Shown here piece by piece: positions 35,675 through 47,249 of a DNA stretch of 64,000 nucleotides. Numbering within the stretch: the first letter of the stretch is position 1; every line of letters starts with the position of its first letter. The stretch spans positions 4,960,001-5,024,000 of the forward strand of contig JAZDXN010000026.1 of assembly GCA_037013495.1 (NCBI GenBank), written 5' to 3'. A program made the position numbers and the translations under genes. The notes below the pieces were generated by a model. That model was not told where the DNA came from, searched no databases, and saw only the letters and a program-made list of their open reading frames with translations. Origin of the DNA: Hippophae tibetana (lineage: Eukaryota; Streptophyta; Magnoliopsida; Rosales; Elaeagnaceae).

Positions 35675-38356
35675 CCTAGGTTTGTTTCTTTATATTTTCA
35701 ATAAGTCTCTATTCTTCACAAAAAATAAGAGAAGAGAAAAAGAAAGAGGATGTCGTTCACATTTTCAAAAACAACAAAACATTTGGTAAATATGAGTTAA
35801 AGCTTTCAACGGAGATAAGTTTTGACTCGGGTATTGAAACCACTATTAATATATATCAAATTGAAGCGCGTATTAAATTACACAATATTTTTTGGTCTCG
35901 CCAAAGCAAATCGTTTTTGTACCCAAATTACATCGTTTACATCACTTAATAGGTGTTTAAAGTTTGTGGCGCACCATTTTAATTTTTGTTACTTCTAGTT
36001 TAATTCAATAGAGCTATATAGGAGATATTGGTGCCTACCTAAGGTTGTTTCTTTATATTTTCAATCAGTCTCTATTCTTCACAAAAAATAAGAGAAGAGA
36101 AAAAGAAAGAGGATGTCGTTCACATTTTAAGAAAAACAGAACATTTGGTAAATATGAGTTACAGCTTATAACGAAGATAACTTTTGACTCGGGTATCGAA
36201 ACCACTATTAATATATATCAAATCGAAGCTGATATTAAATTACACAATATTTTTTGGTCCCGCCAAAGAAAATCGTTTTTGTACCCAAATTAATTCCTTT
36301 ACATCACTTAATGGGTGCTAAAAGTTTGTGACGCACCATTTTCATTTTTCTTACTTCTGGTTTAATTTAAAAGAGCTATATAGTAGATATTGGTGCCGAC
36401 CTAGGGTTATTTCTTTATATTTTCAATCAGTCTCTATTTTTCACAAAAAATAAGAGAAGAGAAAAAAAGAAAGAGGATGTCGTTAACATTTTCAAAAACA
36501 ACAAAACATTTGGTAAGTATGAGTTACAACTTTCAACGGAGATAAATTTTGACTCGGGTATCGAAATCGCTTTTATAATATATCAAATCGAAGCTCGTAT
36601 CAAATTACACAATATTTTTTGGTCCCGTCCAAGAAAATCGTTTTTGTAACCAAATTAATTCGTTTACATCACTTAATGGGTGTTTAACGTTTGTGACACA
36701 CCATTTTCATTTTTCTTACTTCTAGTTTAATTCAATAGAGCTGTATAGGAGATATTGGTGCCGACCTAGGGTTGTTTCTTTATATTTTCAATCAGTCTCT
36801 ATTCTTCACAAAAAATAAGAGAAGAGAAAAAAAAAGAGGATGTCGTTCACGTTTTCAAAAACAACAAAACATTTTGTAAATATGAGTTACAACTTTTAAC
36901 AGAGATAACTATTGACTCGGGTATCAAAACCACTATTATAATATATCAAATCGAAACTCGTATTAAATTACACAATATTTTTTGTTCCCGCCAAAGAAAA
37001 TCGTTTTGTACCCAAATTTATTCGTTTACATCACTTAATGGGTGTTTAAAGTTTGTGACGCACCATTTTCATTTTTCTGACTTCTGGTTTAATTCAATAG
37101 AGCTATATTGGAGATATTGGTGCCAACCTAAGGTTGTTTCTTTATATTTTCAATCAGTCTCTATTCTTCACAAAAAATAAGAGAAGGGAAAAAGAAAGAG
37201 GATGTCGTTCACATTTTCAAAAACAACAAAACAGTTGGTAAGTATGAGTTACAACTTTCAACGGAGATAAATTTTGACTCCGGTATCGAAATCGCTTTTA
37301 TAATATATCAAATCGAAGCTCGTATCAAATTACACAATATTTTTTGGTCCCGTCCAAGAAAATCTTTTTTGTAACTAAATTAATTCGTTTACATCACTTA
37401 ATGGGTGTTTAACGTTTGTGACACAACATTTTCATTTTTCTTGCTTCTAGTTTAATTCAATAGAGCTGTATAGGAGATATTGGTGCCGACCTAGGGTTGT
37501 TTCTTTATATTTTCAATCAGTCTCTATTCTTCACAAAAAATAAGAGAAGAGAAAAAAAAAGAGGATGTCGTTCACGTTTTCAAAAACAACAAAACATTTT
37601 GTAAATATGAGTTACAACTTTCAACAGAGATGACTATTGACTCGCGTATCGAAACCACTATTATAATATATGAAATCGAAGCTCGTATTAAATTACACAA
37701 TATTTTTTGTTCCCGCCAAAGAAAATCGTTTTGTACCCAAATTACATAGTAAACATCACTTAATGGCTGTTTAAAGTTTGTGATGCACCATTTTCATTTT
37801 TCTTACTTCTGGTTTAATTCAATAGAGCTATATAGGAGATATTGGTGCCGACCTAGGGTAGTTTCTTTATATTTTCAATCAGTCTCTATTTTTCACAAAA
37901 AATAAGAGAAGAGAAAAAGAAAGAGGATGTCGTTCACATTTTCAAAAACAACAAAACATTTGGTAAGAATGAGTTACACCTTTCAACGGAGATAAATTTT
38001 TGACTCGAGTATCGAAATCGCTTTTATAATATATCAAATCGAAGCTCGTATCAAATTACACAATATTTTGTGGTTCCGTCCAAGAAAATCGTTTTTGTAA
38101 CCAAATTAATTAGTTTACATCACTTAATGGGTGTTTAACGTTTGTGACACACCATTTTCATTTATCTTACTTCTAGTTTAATTCAATAGAGCTGTGTAGG
38201 AGTTATTAGTGCCGACCTAGGGTTATTTCTTTATATTTTCAATCAGTCTCTATTCTTCACAAAAAATAATAGAAGAGAAAAAAAAAAGAGGATGTCGTTC
38301 ACGTTTTCAAAAACAACAAAACATTTTGTAAATATGAGTTACAACTTTCAACGGAG

Positions 38357-38372
38357 ATAACTTTTGACTCGG
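38357..38372 (-). other. Motif CCGAGTCAAAAGTTAT (example)
   Basis: On the reverse strand the monomer reads CCGAGTCAAAAGTTAT. The motif occurs in many X and Y monomers, with common variants AAAATTTAT (X forms with ATAAATTTTGACTCGG), AAAAGTTCT (GAGAACTTTTGACTCGG) and CCAAAGTTAT (Y2). From memory, a very similar stretch is part of the soybean centromeric satellite CentGm. I cannot check this here, and the likeness could be chance or a widely shared plant satellite motif. Confidence 0.6.
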
Positions 38373-38429
38373 GTATCGAAACCGCTATTATAATATATCA
38401 AATCGGAGCTCGTTTAAAATTACACAATA

Positions 38430-39560
38430 TGTTTTGGTCCCACCAAGGAAAATCGTTTTTGTACCCAAATTAATACATTTACTTCACTTTCCGAGGGTTT
38501 AAATTTTTCACGCACCATTTTCATTTTACTTGGTGCTAGTTTAATTCAACAGAGCTATATAGGAGATATTGGTGCCAACCTAGGGTTGTTTCTTTATATT
38601 TTCAATAAGTCTCTATTCTTCAAGAAAAAAATAAGAGAAGAGAAAAAGAAAGAGGATGTCGTTCACATTTTCAAAAACAACAAAACATTTGGTAAATATG
38701 AGTTACAACTTTCAAAGAACATAACTTTGGACTCGGGTATCGAAACCGCTATTATAATATATCAAATCGGAGCTCGTGGCAAATTACACAATATGTTTTG
38801 GTCCCACCAAGGAAAATCGTTTTTGTACCCAAATTAATACATTGACTTCACTTTCCGAGGGTTTAAATTTTTCACGCACCATTTTCATTTTACTTGGTAC
38901 TAGTTTAATTCAACAGAGCTATATAGGATATATTGGTGCCAACCTAGGGTTGTTTCTTTATATTTTCAATAAGTCTCTATTCTTCAAGAAAAAAATAAGA
39001 GAAGAGAAAAAGAAAGAGGATGTCGTTCACATTTTCAAAAACAACAAAACATTTGGTAAATATGAGTTACAACTTTCAAAGAACATAACTTTTGACTCGG
39101 GCATCGAAACCGCTATTATAATATATCAAATCGGAGCTCGTTTCAAATTACACAATATGTTTTGGTCCCACCAAGGAAAATCGTTTTTTACCCAAATTAA
39201 TACATTTACTTCACTTTCCGAGGGTTTAAATTTTTCACGCACCATTTTCATTTTACTTGGTGCTAGTTTAATTCAACAGAGCTATATAGGAGATATTGGT
39301 GCCAACCTAGGGTTGTTTCTTTATATTTTCAATAAGTCTCTATTCTTCAAGAAAAAAATAAGAGAAGAGAAAAAGAAAGAGGATGTCGTTCACATTTTCA
39401 AAAACAACAAAACATTTGGTAAATATGAGTTACAACTTTCAAAGAACATAACTTTTGACTCGGGTATCGAAACCGCTATTATAATATATCAAAACGGAGC
39501 TCGTTTCAAATTACACAATATGTTTTGGTCCCACCAAGGAAAATCGTTTTTGTACCCAAA
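38430..39560. repeat. Monomeric triplication of one Y variant
   Basis: Three successive monomers (landmarks 38,579, 38,943 and 39,306) share the rare combination TTACTTGGTGCTAG or TTACTTGGTACTAG, CAACAGAGCTATATAGG, and TTCAAGAAAAAAATAAG with CAAAGAACATAAC. This looks like single-monomer amplification. A one-base deletion near 39,187 (TCGTTTTTTACCC in place of TCGTTTTTGTACCC) happens to connect frames and gives the longest open frame of the window (38,776-39,564), which I do not regard as a gene. Confidence 0.82.
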
Positions 39561-40499
39561 TTAACACATTTACTTCACTTTCCGAGTGTTTAAAGTTTTT
39601 CACGCACCATTTTCATTTTACTTAGTGCTAGTTTAATTCAATAGAGCTATAGAGGAGATATTGGTGCGAACCTAGGGTTGTTTCTTTATATTTTCAATCA
39701 GTCTCTATTCTTCAAGAAAAAAATAAGAGAAGAGAAAAAGAAAGAAGATGTCGTTCACATTTTCAAAAACAACAAAACATTTTGTAAATATGAGTTACAA
39801 TTTTCAACGGAGATAACTTTGGACTCGGGTATCGAAACTGCTATTATAATATATCAAATCGGAGCTCGTGGCAAATTACACAATATGTTTTGGTCCCACC
39901 AAGTAAAATCGTTTTTATACCCAAATTACCATATCTACTTCACTTACCGAGGGTTTAAAGTTTTTCACGCACCGTTTTCATTTTACTTAGTGCTAGTTTA
40001 ATTCAATAGAGCTATAGAGGAGATATTGGTGCCAACCTAGGGTTGTTTCTTTATATTTTCAATATATCTCTATTCTTCATGAAAAAAAATAAGAGAAGAG
40101 AAAAAGAAAGAGGATGTCGTTCACATTTTCAAAATCAACAAAACATTTGGTAAATATGAGTTACAACTTTCAAAGGACATAACTTTTGACTCGGGTATCG
40201 AAACCACTATTATAATATATCAAATCGAAGCTCGAATTAAATTACACAATATTTTTTGGTCCGGCCAAAGAAAATCGTTTTTGTAACCAAATTACATAGT
40301 TTACATCACTTAATGGCTATTTAAAGTTTGTGATGCACCATTTTCATTTTTCTTACTTCTGGTTTAATTCAATAGAGCTATATAAGAGATATTGGTGCCG
40401 ACCTAGGGTTGTTTCTTTATATTTTCAATCAGTCTCTATTCTTCACAAAAAATAAGAGAAGAGAAAAAGAAAGAGGATGTCGTTCACATTTTCAAAAAC

Positions 40500-41960
40500 A
40501 ACAAAACATTTGGTAAATATGAGTTACAGCTTTCAAAGAACATAACTTTTGACTCGGGTATCGAAACCGCTATTATAATATATCAAATCGGAGCTCGTTT
40601 CAAATTACACAATATGTTTTGGTCCCACCAAGGAAAATCGTTTTTGTACCCAAATTAACACATTTACTTCACTTTCCGAAGGTTTAAAGTTTTTCACGCA
40701 CCATTTTCATTTTACTTAGTGCTAGTTTAATTCAATAGAGCTATAGAGGAGATATTGGTGCCAACCTAGGGTTGTTTCTTTATATTTTCAATCAGTCTCT
40801 ATTCTTCACAAAAAATAACAGAAGAGAAAAAGAAAGAAGATGTCGTTCACATTTTCAAAAACAACAAAACATTTTGTAAATATGAGTTACAATTTTCAAC
40901 GGAGATAACTTTGGACTCGGGTATCGAAACCGCTATTATAATATATCAAATCGGAGCTCGTGGCAAATTACACAATATGTTTTGGTCCCACCAAGTAAAA
41001 TCGTTTTTGTACCCAAATTACCACATCTACTTCACTTACCGAGGGTTTAAAGTTTTTCCCGCACCGTTTTCATTTTACTTAGTGCTAGTTTAATTCAATA
41101 GAGCTATAGAGGAGATATTGGTGCCAACCTAGGGTTGTTTCTTTATATTTTCAATAGATCTCTATTCTTCATGAAAAAAAATAAGAGAAGAGAAAAAGAA
41201 AGAGGATTTCGTTCACATTTTCAAAATCAACAAAACATTTGGTAAATATGAGTTACAACTTTCAAAGAACATAACTTTTGACTCGGGTATCGAAACCGCT
41301 ATTATAATATATCAAATCGGAGCTCATTTCAAATTACACAATATGTTTTGGTCCCACCAAGGAAAATCGTTTTTGTACCCAAATTAACACATTTACTTCA
41401 CTTTCCGAGGGTTTAAAGTTTTTCACGCACCATTTTCATTTTACTTAGTGCTAGTTTAATTCAATAGAGCTATAGAGGAGATATTGGTGCGAACCTAGGG
41501 TTGTTTCTTTATATTTTCAATCAGTCTCTATTCTTCAAGAAAAAAATAAGAGAAGAGAAAAAGAAAGAAGATGTCGTTCACATTTTCAAAAACAACAAAA
41601 CATTTTGTAAATATGAGTTACAATTTTCAACGGAGATAACTTTGGAACTCGGGTATCGAAACCGCTATTATAATATATCAAATCGGAGCTCGTGGCAAAT
41701 TACACAATATGTTTTGGTCCCACCAAGTAAAATCGTTTTTATACCCAAATTACCATATCTACTTCACTTACCGAGGGTTTAAAGTTTTTCACGCACCGTT
41801 TTCATTTTACTTAGTGCTAGTTTAATTCAATAGAGCTATAGAGGAGATATTGGTGCCAACCTAGGGTTGTTTCTTTATATTTTCAATAGATCTCTATTCT
41901 TCATGAAAAAAAATAAGAGAAGAGAAAAAGAAAGAGGATTTCGTTCACATTTTCAAAATC
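40500..41960. repeat. 4-mer HOR, 1461 bp, copy 1
   Basis: Landmarks 40,765, 41,128, 41,494 and 41,860 recur at 42,226, 42,589, 42,955 and 43,321 (+1461). Shared rare marks are GAGGATTTCG, GTTTTTCCCGCACCG, GGTGCGAACC, CTTTGGAACTCGG and TACCATATCTAC. Edges were set where mismatches begin and are good to a few tens of bases. Confidence 0.85.
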
Positions 41961-43421
41961 AACAAAACATTTGGTAAATATGAGTTACAGCTTTGAAAGA
42001 ACATAACTTTTGACTCGGGTATCGAAACCGCTATTATAATATATCAAATCGGAGCTCGTTTCAAATTACACAATATGTTTTGGTCCCACCAAGGAAAATC
42101 GTTTTTGTACCCAAATTAACACATTTACTTCACTTTCCGAAGGTTTAAAGTTTTTCACGCACCATTTTCATTTTACTTAGTGCTAGTTTAATTCAATAGA
42201 GCTATAGAGGAGATATTGGTGCCAACCTAGGGTTGTTTCTTTATATTTTCAATCAGTCTCTATTCTTCACAAAAAATAACAGAAGAGAAAAAGAAAGAAG
42301 ATGTCGTTCACATTTTCAAAAACAACAAAACATTTTGTAAATATGAGTTACAATTTTCAACGGAGATAACTTTGGACTCGGGTATCGAAACCGCTATTAT
42401 AATATATCAAATCGGAGCTCGTGGCAAATTACACAATATGTTTTGGTCCCACCAAGTAAAATCGTTTTTGTACCCAAATTACCACATCTACTTCACTTAC
42501 CGAGGGTTTAAAGTTTTTCCCGCACCGTTTTCATTTTACTTAGTGCTAGTTTAATTCAATAGAGCTATAGAGGAGATATTGGTGCCAACCTAGGGTTGTT
42601 TCTTTATATTTTCAATAGATCTCTATTCTTCATGAAAAAAAATAAGAGAAGAGAAAAAGAAAGAGGATTTCGTTCACATTTTCAAAATCAACAAAACATT
42701 TGGTAAATATGAGTTACAACTTTCAAAGAACATAACTTTTGACTCGGGTATCGAAACCGCTATTATAATATATCAAATCGGAGCTCATTTCAAATTACAC
42801 AATATGTTTTGGTCCCACCAAGGAAAATCGTTTTTGTACCCAAATTAACACATTTACTTCACTTTCCGAGGGTTTAAAGTTTTTCACGCACCATTTTCAT
42901 TTTACTTAGTGCTAGTTTAATTCAATAGAGCTATAGAGGAGATATTGGTGCGAACCTAGGGTTGTTTCTTTATATTTTCAATCAGTCTCTATTCTTCAAG
43001 AAAAAAATAAGAGAAGAGAAAAAGAAAGAAGATGTCGTTCACATTTTCAAAAACAACAAAACATTTTGTAAATATGAGTTACAATTTTCAACGGAGATAA
43101 CTTTGGAACTCGGGTATCGAAACCGCTATTATAATATATCAAATCGGAGCTCGTGGCAAATTACACAATATGTTTTGGTCCCACCAAGTAAAATCGTTTT
43201 TATACCCAAATTACCATATCTACTTCACTTACCGAGGGTTTAAAGTTTTTCACGCACCGTTTTCATTTTACTTAGTGCTAGTTTAATTCAATAGAGCTAT
43301 AGAGGAGATATTGGTGCCAACCTAGGGTTGTTTCTTTATATTTTCAATAGATCTCTATTCTTCATGAAAAAAAATAAGAGAAGAGAAAAAGAAAGAGGAT
43401 GTCGTTCACATTTTCAAAATC
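41961..43421. repeat. 4-mer HOR, 1461 bp, copy 2
   Basis: This is the second copy of the 1461-bp unit. It contains one visible difference early on (CAGCTTTGAAAG against CAGCTTTCAAAG in copy 1). Matching fades at about 43.40-43.44 kb, where GAGGATGTCG and ATATTAGTTACAAC replace the expected forms. The following monomers from 43,321 resemble 40,036-40,765 at about +3285. Confidence 0.84.
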
Positions 43422-44049
43422 AACAAAACATTTGGTAAATATTAGTTACAACTTTCAAAGGACATAACTTTTGACTCGGGTATCGAAACCACTATTATAA
43501 TATATCAAATCGAAGCTCGAATTAAATTACACAATATTTTTTGGTCCGGCCAAAGAAAATCGTTTTTGTAACCAAATTACATAGTTTACATCACTTAATG
43601 GCTATTTCAAGTTTGTGATGCACCATTTTCATTTTTCTTACTTCTGGTTTAATTCAATAGAGCTATATAAGAGATATTGGTGCCGACCTAGGGTTGTTTC
43701 TTTATATTTTCAATCAGTCTCTATTCTTCACAAAAAATAAGAGAAGAGAAAAAGAAAGAGGATGTCGTTCACATTTTCAAAAACAACAAAACATTTGGTA
43801 AATATGAGTTACAACTTTCAAAGAACATAACTTTTGACTCGGGTATCGAAACCGCTATTATAATATATCAAATCGGAGCTCGTTTCAAATTACACAATAT
43901 GTTTTGGTCCCACCAAGGAAAATCGTTTTTGTACCCAAATTAACACATTTACTTCACTTTCCGAGGGTTTAAAGTTTTTCACGCACCATTTTCATTTTAC
44001 TTAGTGCTAGTTTAATTCAATAGAGCTATAGAGGAGATATTGGTGCCAA

Positions 44050-44412
44050 CCTAGGGTTATTTCTTTATATTTTCAATCAGTCTCTATTCTTCAGAAAAAA
44101 TAACAGAAGAGAAAAAGAAAGAAGATGTTGTTCACATTTTCAAAAACAACAAAACATTTTGTAAATATGAGTTACAATTTTCAACGGAGATAACTTTGGA
44201 CTCGGGTATCGAAACCGCTATTATAATATATCAAATCGGAGCTCGTGGCAAATTACACAATATGTTTTGGTCCCACCAAGTAAAATCGTTTTTGTACCCA
44301 AATTACCACATCTACTTCACTTACCGAGGGTTTAAAGTTTTTCACGCACCGTTTTCATTTTACTTAGTGCTAGTTTAATTCAATAGAGCTATAGAGGAGA
44401 TATTGGTGCCAA
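44050..44412. repeat. Representative Y2-subtype monomer (363 bp)
   Basis: This is a Y-like monomer marked by TAACAGAAGAG and GAAGAAGATG in the purine tract, CAATTTTCAACGG, CTTTGGACTCGG (one base changed from TTTTGACTCGG), GAGCTCGTGGC, CACCAAGTAAAATCG, TACCACATCTACTTC and GCACCGTTTTC. The subtype recurs throughout 39.7-63 kb, for example at 40,765, 42,226, 45,873, 46,965, 49,147, 54,601 and 61,515. It is absent before about 38 kb. Copies with CTTTGGAACTCGG (about 41,640 and 43,100) carry an extra base. Confidence 0.88.
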
Positions 44413-45056
44413 CCTAGGGTTGTTTCTTTATATTTTCAATAGATCTCTATTCTTCATGAAAAAAAATAAGAGAAGAGATAAAGAAAGAGGATGTCGTTCA
44501 CATTTTCAAAATCAACAAAACATTTGGTAAATATGAGTTACCACTTTCAAAGAACATAAATTTTGACTCGGGTATCGAAACCGCTATTATAATATATCAA
44601 ATCGGAGCTCGTTTCAAATTACACAATATGTTTTGGTCCCACCAAGGAAAATCGTTTTTGTACCCAAATTAACACATTTACTTCACTTTCCGAGGGTTTA
44701 AAGTTTTTCACGCACCATTTTCATTTTACTTAGTGCTAGTTTAATTCAATAGAGCTATAGAGGAGATATTGGTGCGAACCTAGGGTTGTTTCTTTATATT
44801 TTCAATCAGTCTCTATTCTTCAAGAAAAAAATAAGAGAAGAGAAAAAGAAAGAAGATGTCGTTCACATTTTCAAAAACAACAAAACATTTTGTAAATATG
44901 AGTTACAATTTTCAACGGAGATAACTTTGGACTCGGGTATCGAAACCGCTATTATAATATATCAAATCGGAGCTCGTGGCAAATTACACAATATGTTTTG
45001 GTCCCACCAAGTAAAATCGTTTTTATACCCAAATTACCATATCTACTTCACTTACC

Positions 45057-45065
45057 TAGGGTTTA
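45057..45065 (+). other. Telomere-like motif TAGGGTTTA
   Basis: In this Y2 monomer the usual TTACCGAGGGTTTAAAG reads TTACCTAGGGTTTAAAG, creating TAGGGTTTA. This is a permutation of the plant telomere unit TTTAGGG plus two bases, and contains the telo-box AAACCCTA on the reverse strand. It also creates a second CCTAGG in the monomer. It is the first of three occurrences spaced exactly 1092 bp apart. Confidence 0.8.
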
Positions 45066-46148
45066 AAGTTTTTCACGCACCGTTTTCATTTTACTTAGTG
45101 CTAGTTTAATTCAATAGAGCTATAGAGGAGATATTGGTGCCAACCTAGGGTTGTTTCTTTATATTTTCAATATATCTCTATTCTTCATGAAAAAAAATAA
45201 GAGAAGAGAAAAAGAAAGAGGATGTCGTTCACATTTTCAAAATCAACAAAACATTTGGTAAATATGAGTTACAACTTTCAAAGGACATAACTTTTGACTC
45301 GGGTATCGAAACAACTATTATAATATATCAAATCGAAGCTCGAATTAAATTACACAATATTTTTTGGTCCGGCCAAAGAAAATCGTTTTTGTAACCAAAT
45401 TACATAGTTTACATCACTTAATGGCTATTTAAAGTTTGTGATGCACCATTTTCATTTTTCTTACTTCTGGTTTAATTCAATAGAGCTATATAAGAGATAT
45501 TGGTGCCGACCTAGGGTTGTTTCTTTATATTTTCAATCAGTCTCTATTCTTCACAAAAAATAAGAGAAGAGAAAAAGAAAGAGGATGTCATTCACATTTT
45601 CAAAAACAACAAAACATTTGGTAAATATGAGTTACAACTTTCAAAGAACATAACTTTTGACTCGGGTATCGAAACCGCTATTATAATATATCAAATCGGA
45701 GCTCGTTTCAAATTACACAATATGTTTTGGTCCCACCAAGGAAAATCGTTTTTGTACCCAAATTAACACATTTACTTCACTTTCCGAGGGTTTAAAGTTT
45801 TTCACGCACCATTTTCATTTTACTTAGTGCTAGTTTAATTCAATAGAGCTATAGAGGAGATATTGGTGCCAACCTAGGGTTATTTCTTTATATTTTCAAT
45901 CAGTCTCTATTCTTCAGAAAAAATAACAGAAGAGAAAAAGAAAGAAGATGTCGTTCACATTTTCAAAAACAACAAAACATTTTGTAAATATGAGTTACAA
46001 TTTTCAACGGAGATAACTTTGGACTCGGGTATCGAAACCGCTATTATAATATATCAAATCGGAGCTCGTGGCAAATTACACAATATGTTTTGGTCCCACC
46101 AAGTAAAATCGTTTTTATACCCAAATTACCATATCTACTTCACTTACC

Positions 46149-46157
46149 TAGGGTTTA
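46149..46157 (+). other. Telomere-like motif TAGGGTTTA
   Basis: This is the second occurrence of the C-to-T change that makes TAGGGTTTA inside a Y2 monomer, carried along with the 1092-bp HOR unit. Confidence 0.8.
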
Positions 46158-47240
46158 AAGTTTTTCACGCACCGTTTTCATTTTACTTAGTGCTAGTTTA
46201 ATTCAATAGAGCTATAGAGGAGATATTGGTGCCAACCTAGGGTTGTTTCTTTATATTTTCAATATATCTCTATTCTTCATGAAAAAAAATAAGAGAAGAG
46301 AAAAAGAAAGAGGATGTCGTTCACATTTTCAAAATCAACAAAACATTTGGTAAATATGAGTTACAACTTTCAAAGGACATAACTTTTGACTCGGGTATCG
46401 AAACAACTATTATAATATATCAAATCGAAGCTCGAATTAAATTACACAATATTTTTTGGTCCGGCCAAAGAAAATCGTTTTTGTAACCAAATTACATAGT
46501 TTACATCATTTAATGGCTATTTAAAGTTTGTGATGCACCATTTTCATTTTTCTTACTTCTGGTTTAATTCAATAGAGCTATATAAGAGATATTGGTGCCG
46601 ACCTAGGGTTGTTTCTTTATATTTTCAATCAGTCTCTATTCTTCACAAAAAATAAGAGAAGAGAAAAAGGAAGAGGATGTCATTCACATTTTCAAAAACA
46701 ACAAAACATTTGGTAAATATGAGTTACAACTTTCAAAGAACATAACTTTTGACTCGGGTATCGAAACCGCTATTATAATATATCAAATCGGAGCTCGTTT
46801 CAAATTACACAATATGTTTTGGTCCCACCAAGGAAAATCGTTTTTGTACCCAAATTAACACATTTACTTCACTTTCCGAGGGTTTAAAGTTTTTCACGCA
46901 CCATTTTCATTTTACTTAGTGCTAGTTTAATTCAATAGAGCTATAGAGGAGATATTGGTGCCAACCTAGGGTTATTTCTTTATATTTTCAATCAGTCTCT
47001 ATTCTTCAGAAAAAATAACAGAAGAGAAAAAGAAAGAAGATGTCGTTCACATTTTCAAAAACAACAAAACATTTTGTAAATATGAGTTACAATTTTCAAC
47101 GGAGATAACTTTGGACTCGGGTATCGAAACCGCTATTATAATATATCAAATCGGAGCTCGTGGCAAATTACACAATATGTTTTGGTCCCACCAAGTAAAA
47201 TCGTTTTTATACCCAAATTACCATATCTACTTCACTTACC

Positions 47241-47249
47241 TAGGGTTTA
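47241..47249 (+). other. Telomere-like motif TAGGGTTTA
   Basis: This is the third occurrence, again at +1092. The next Y2 monomer, near 48.3 kb, has the ordinary CCGAGGGTTTA, which marks the end of the homogenised 3-mer. Confidence 0.8.

Larger units (their letters stand above)
31313..38215. repeat. Domain C: poorly homogenised monomers without a clear HOR
   Basis: Nineteen monomers whose spacings vary step to step (362-366 bp) and whose variants are mostly private. Mutated landmarks cluster here: AACTAGGG (32,767 and 34,948) and CCTAAGG (34,586, 36,038 and 37,127). Y copies occur irregularly at 32,403, 33,857, 34,586 and 34,948. No block of more than about five monomers is repeated within the domain. 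A two-monomer alternation of GAGCTGTATAGG (36,765 and 37,490) with an intervening X form at 37,127 is the most regular part. It separates the X-rich left side from the Y-rich right side. Confidence 0.8.

Noticed and set aside
38776..39564. 262-residue open frame, the longest in the window, with internal repetition
   Set aside because: It spans more than two satellite monomers and owes its length to a one-base deletion near 39,187 that joins two frames. It is AT-rich, low in complexity, has no recognisable domain or ribosome/translation context, and the frame is not kept in sister monomers.
45057..47249. Interstitial telomere array
   Set aside because: There are only single TAGGGTTTA units, 1092 bp apart, arising from one substitution in a satellite block. 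There is no tandem TTTAGGG.
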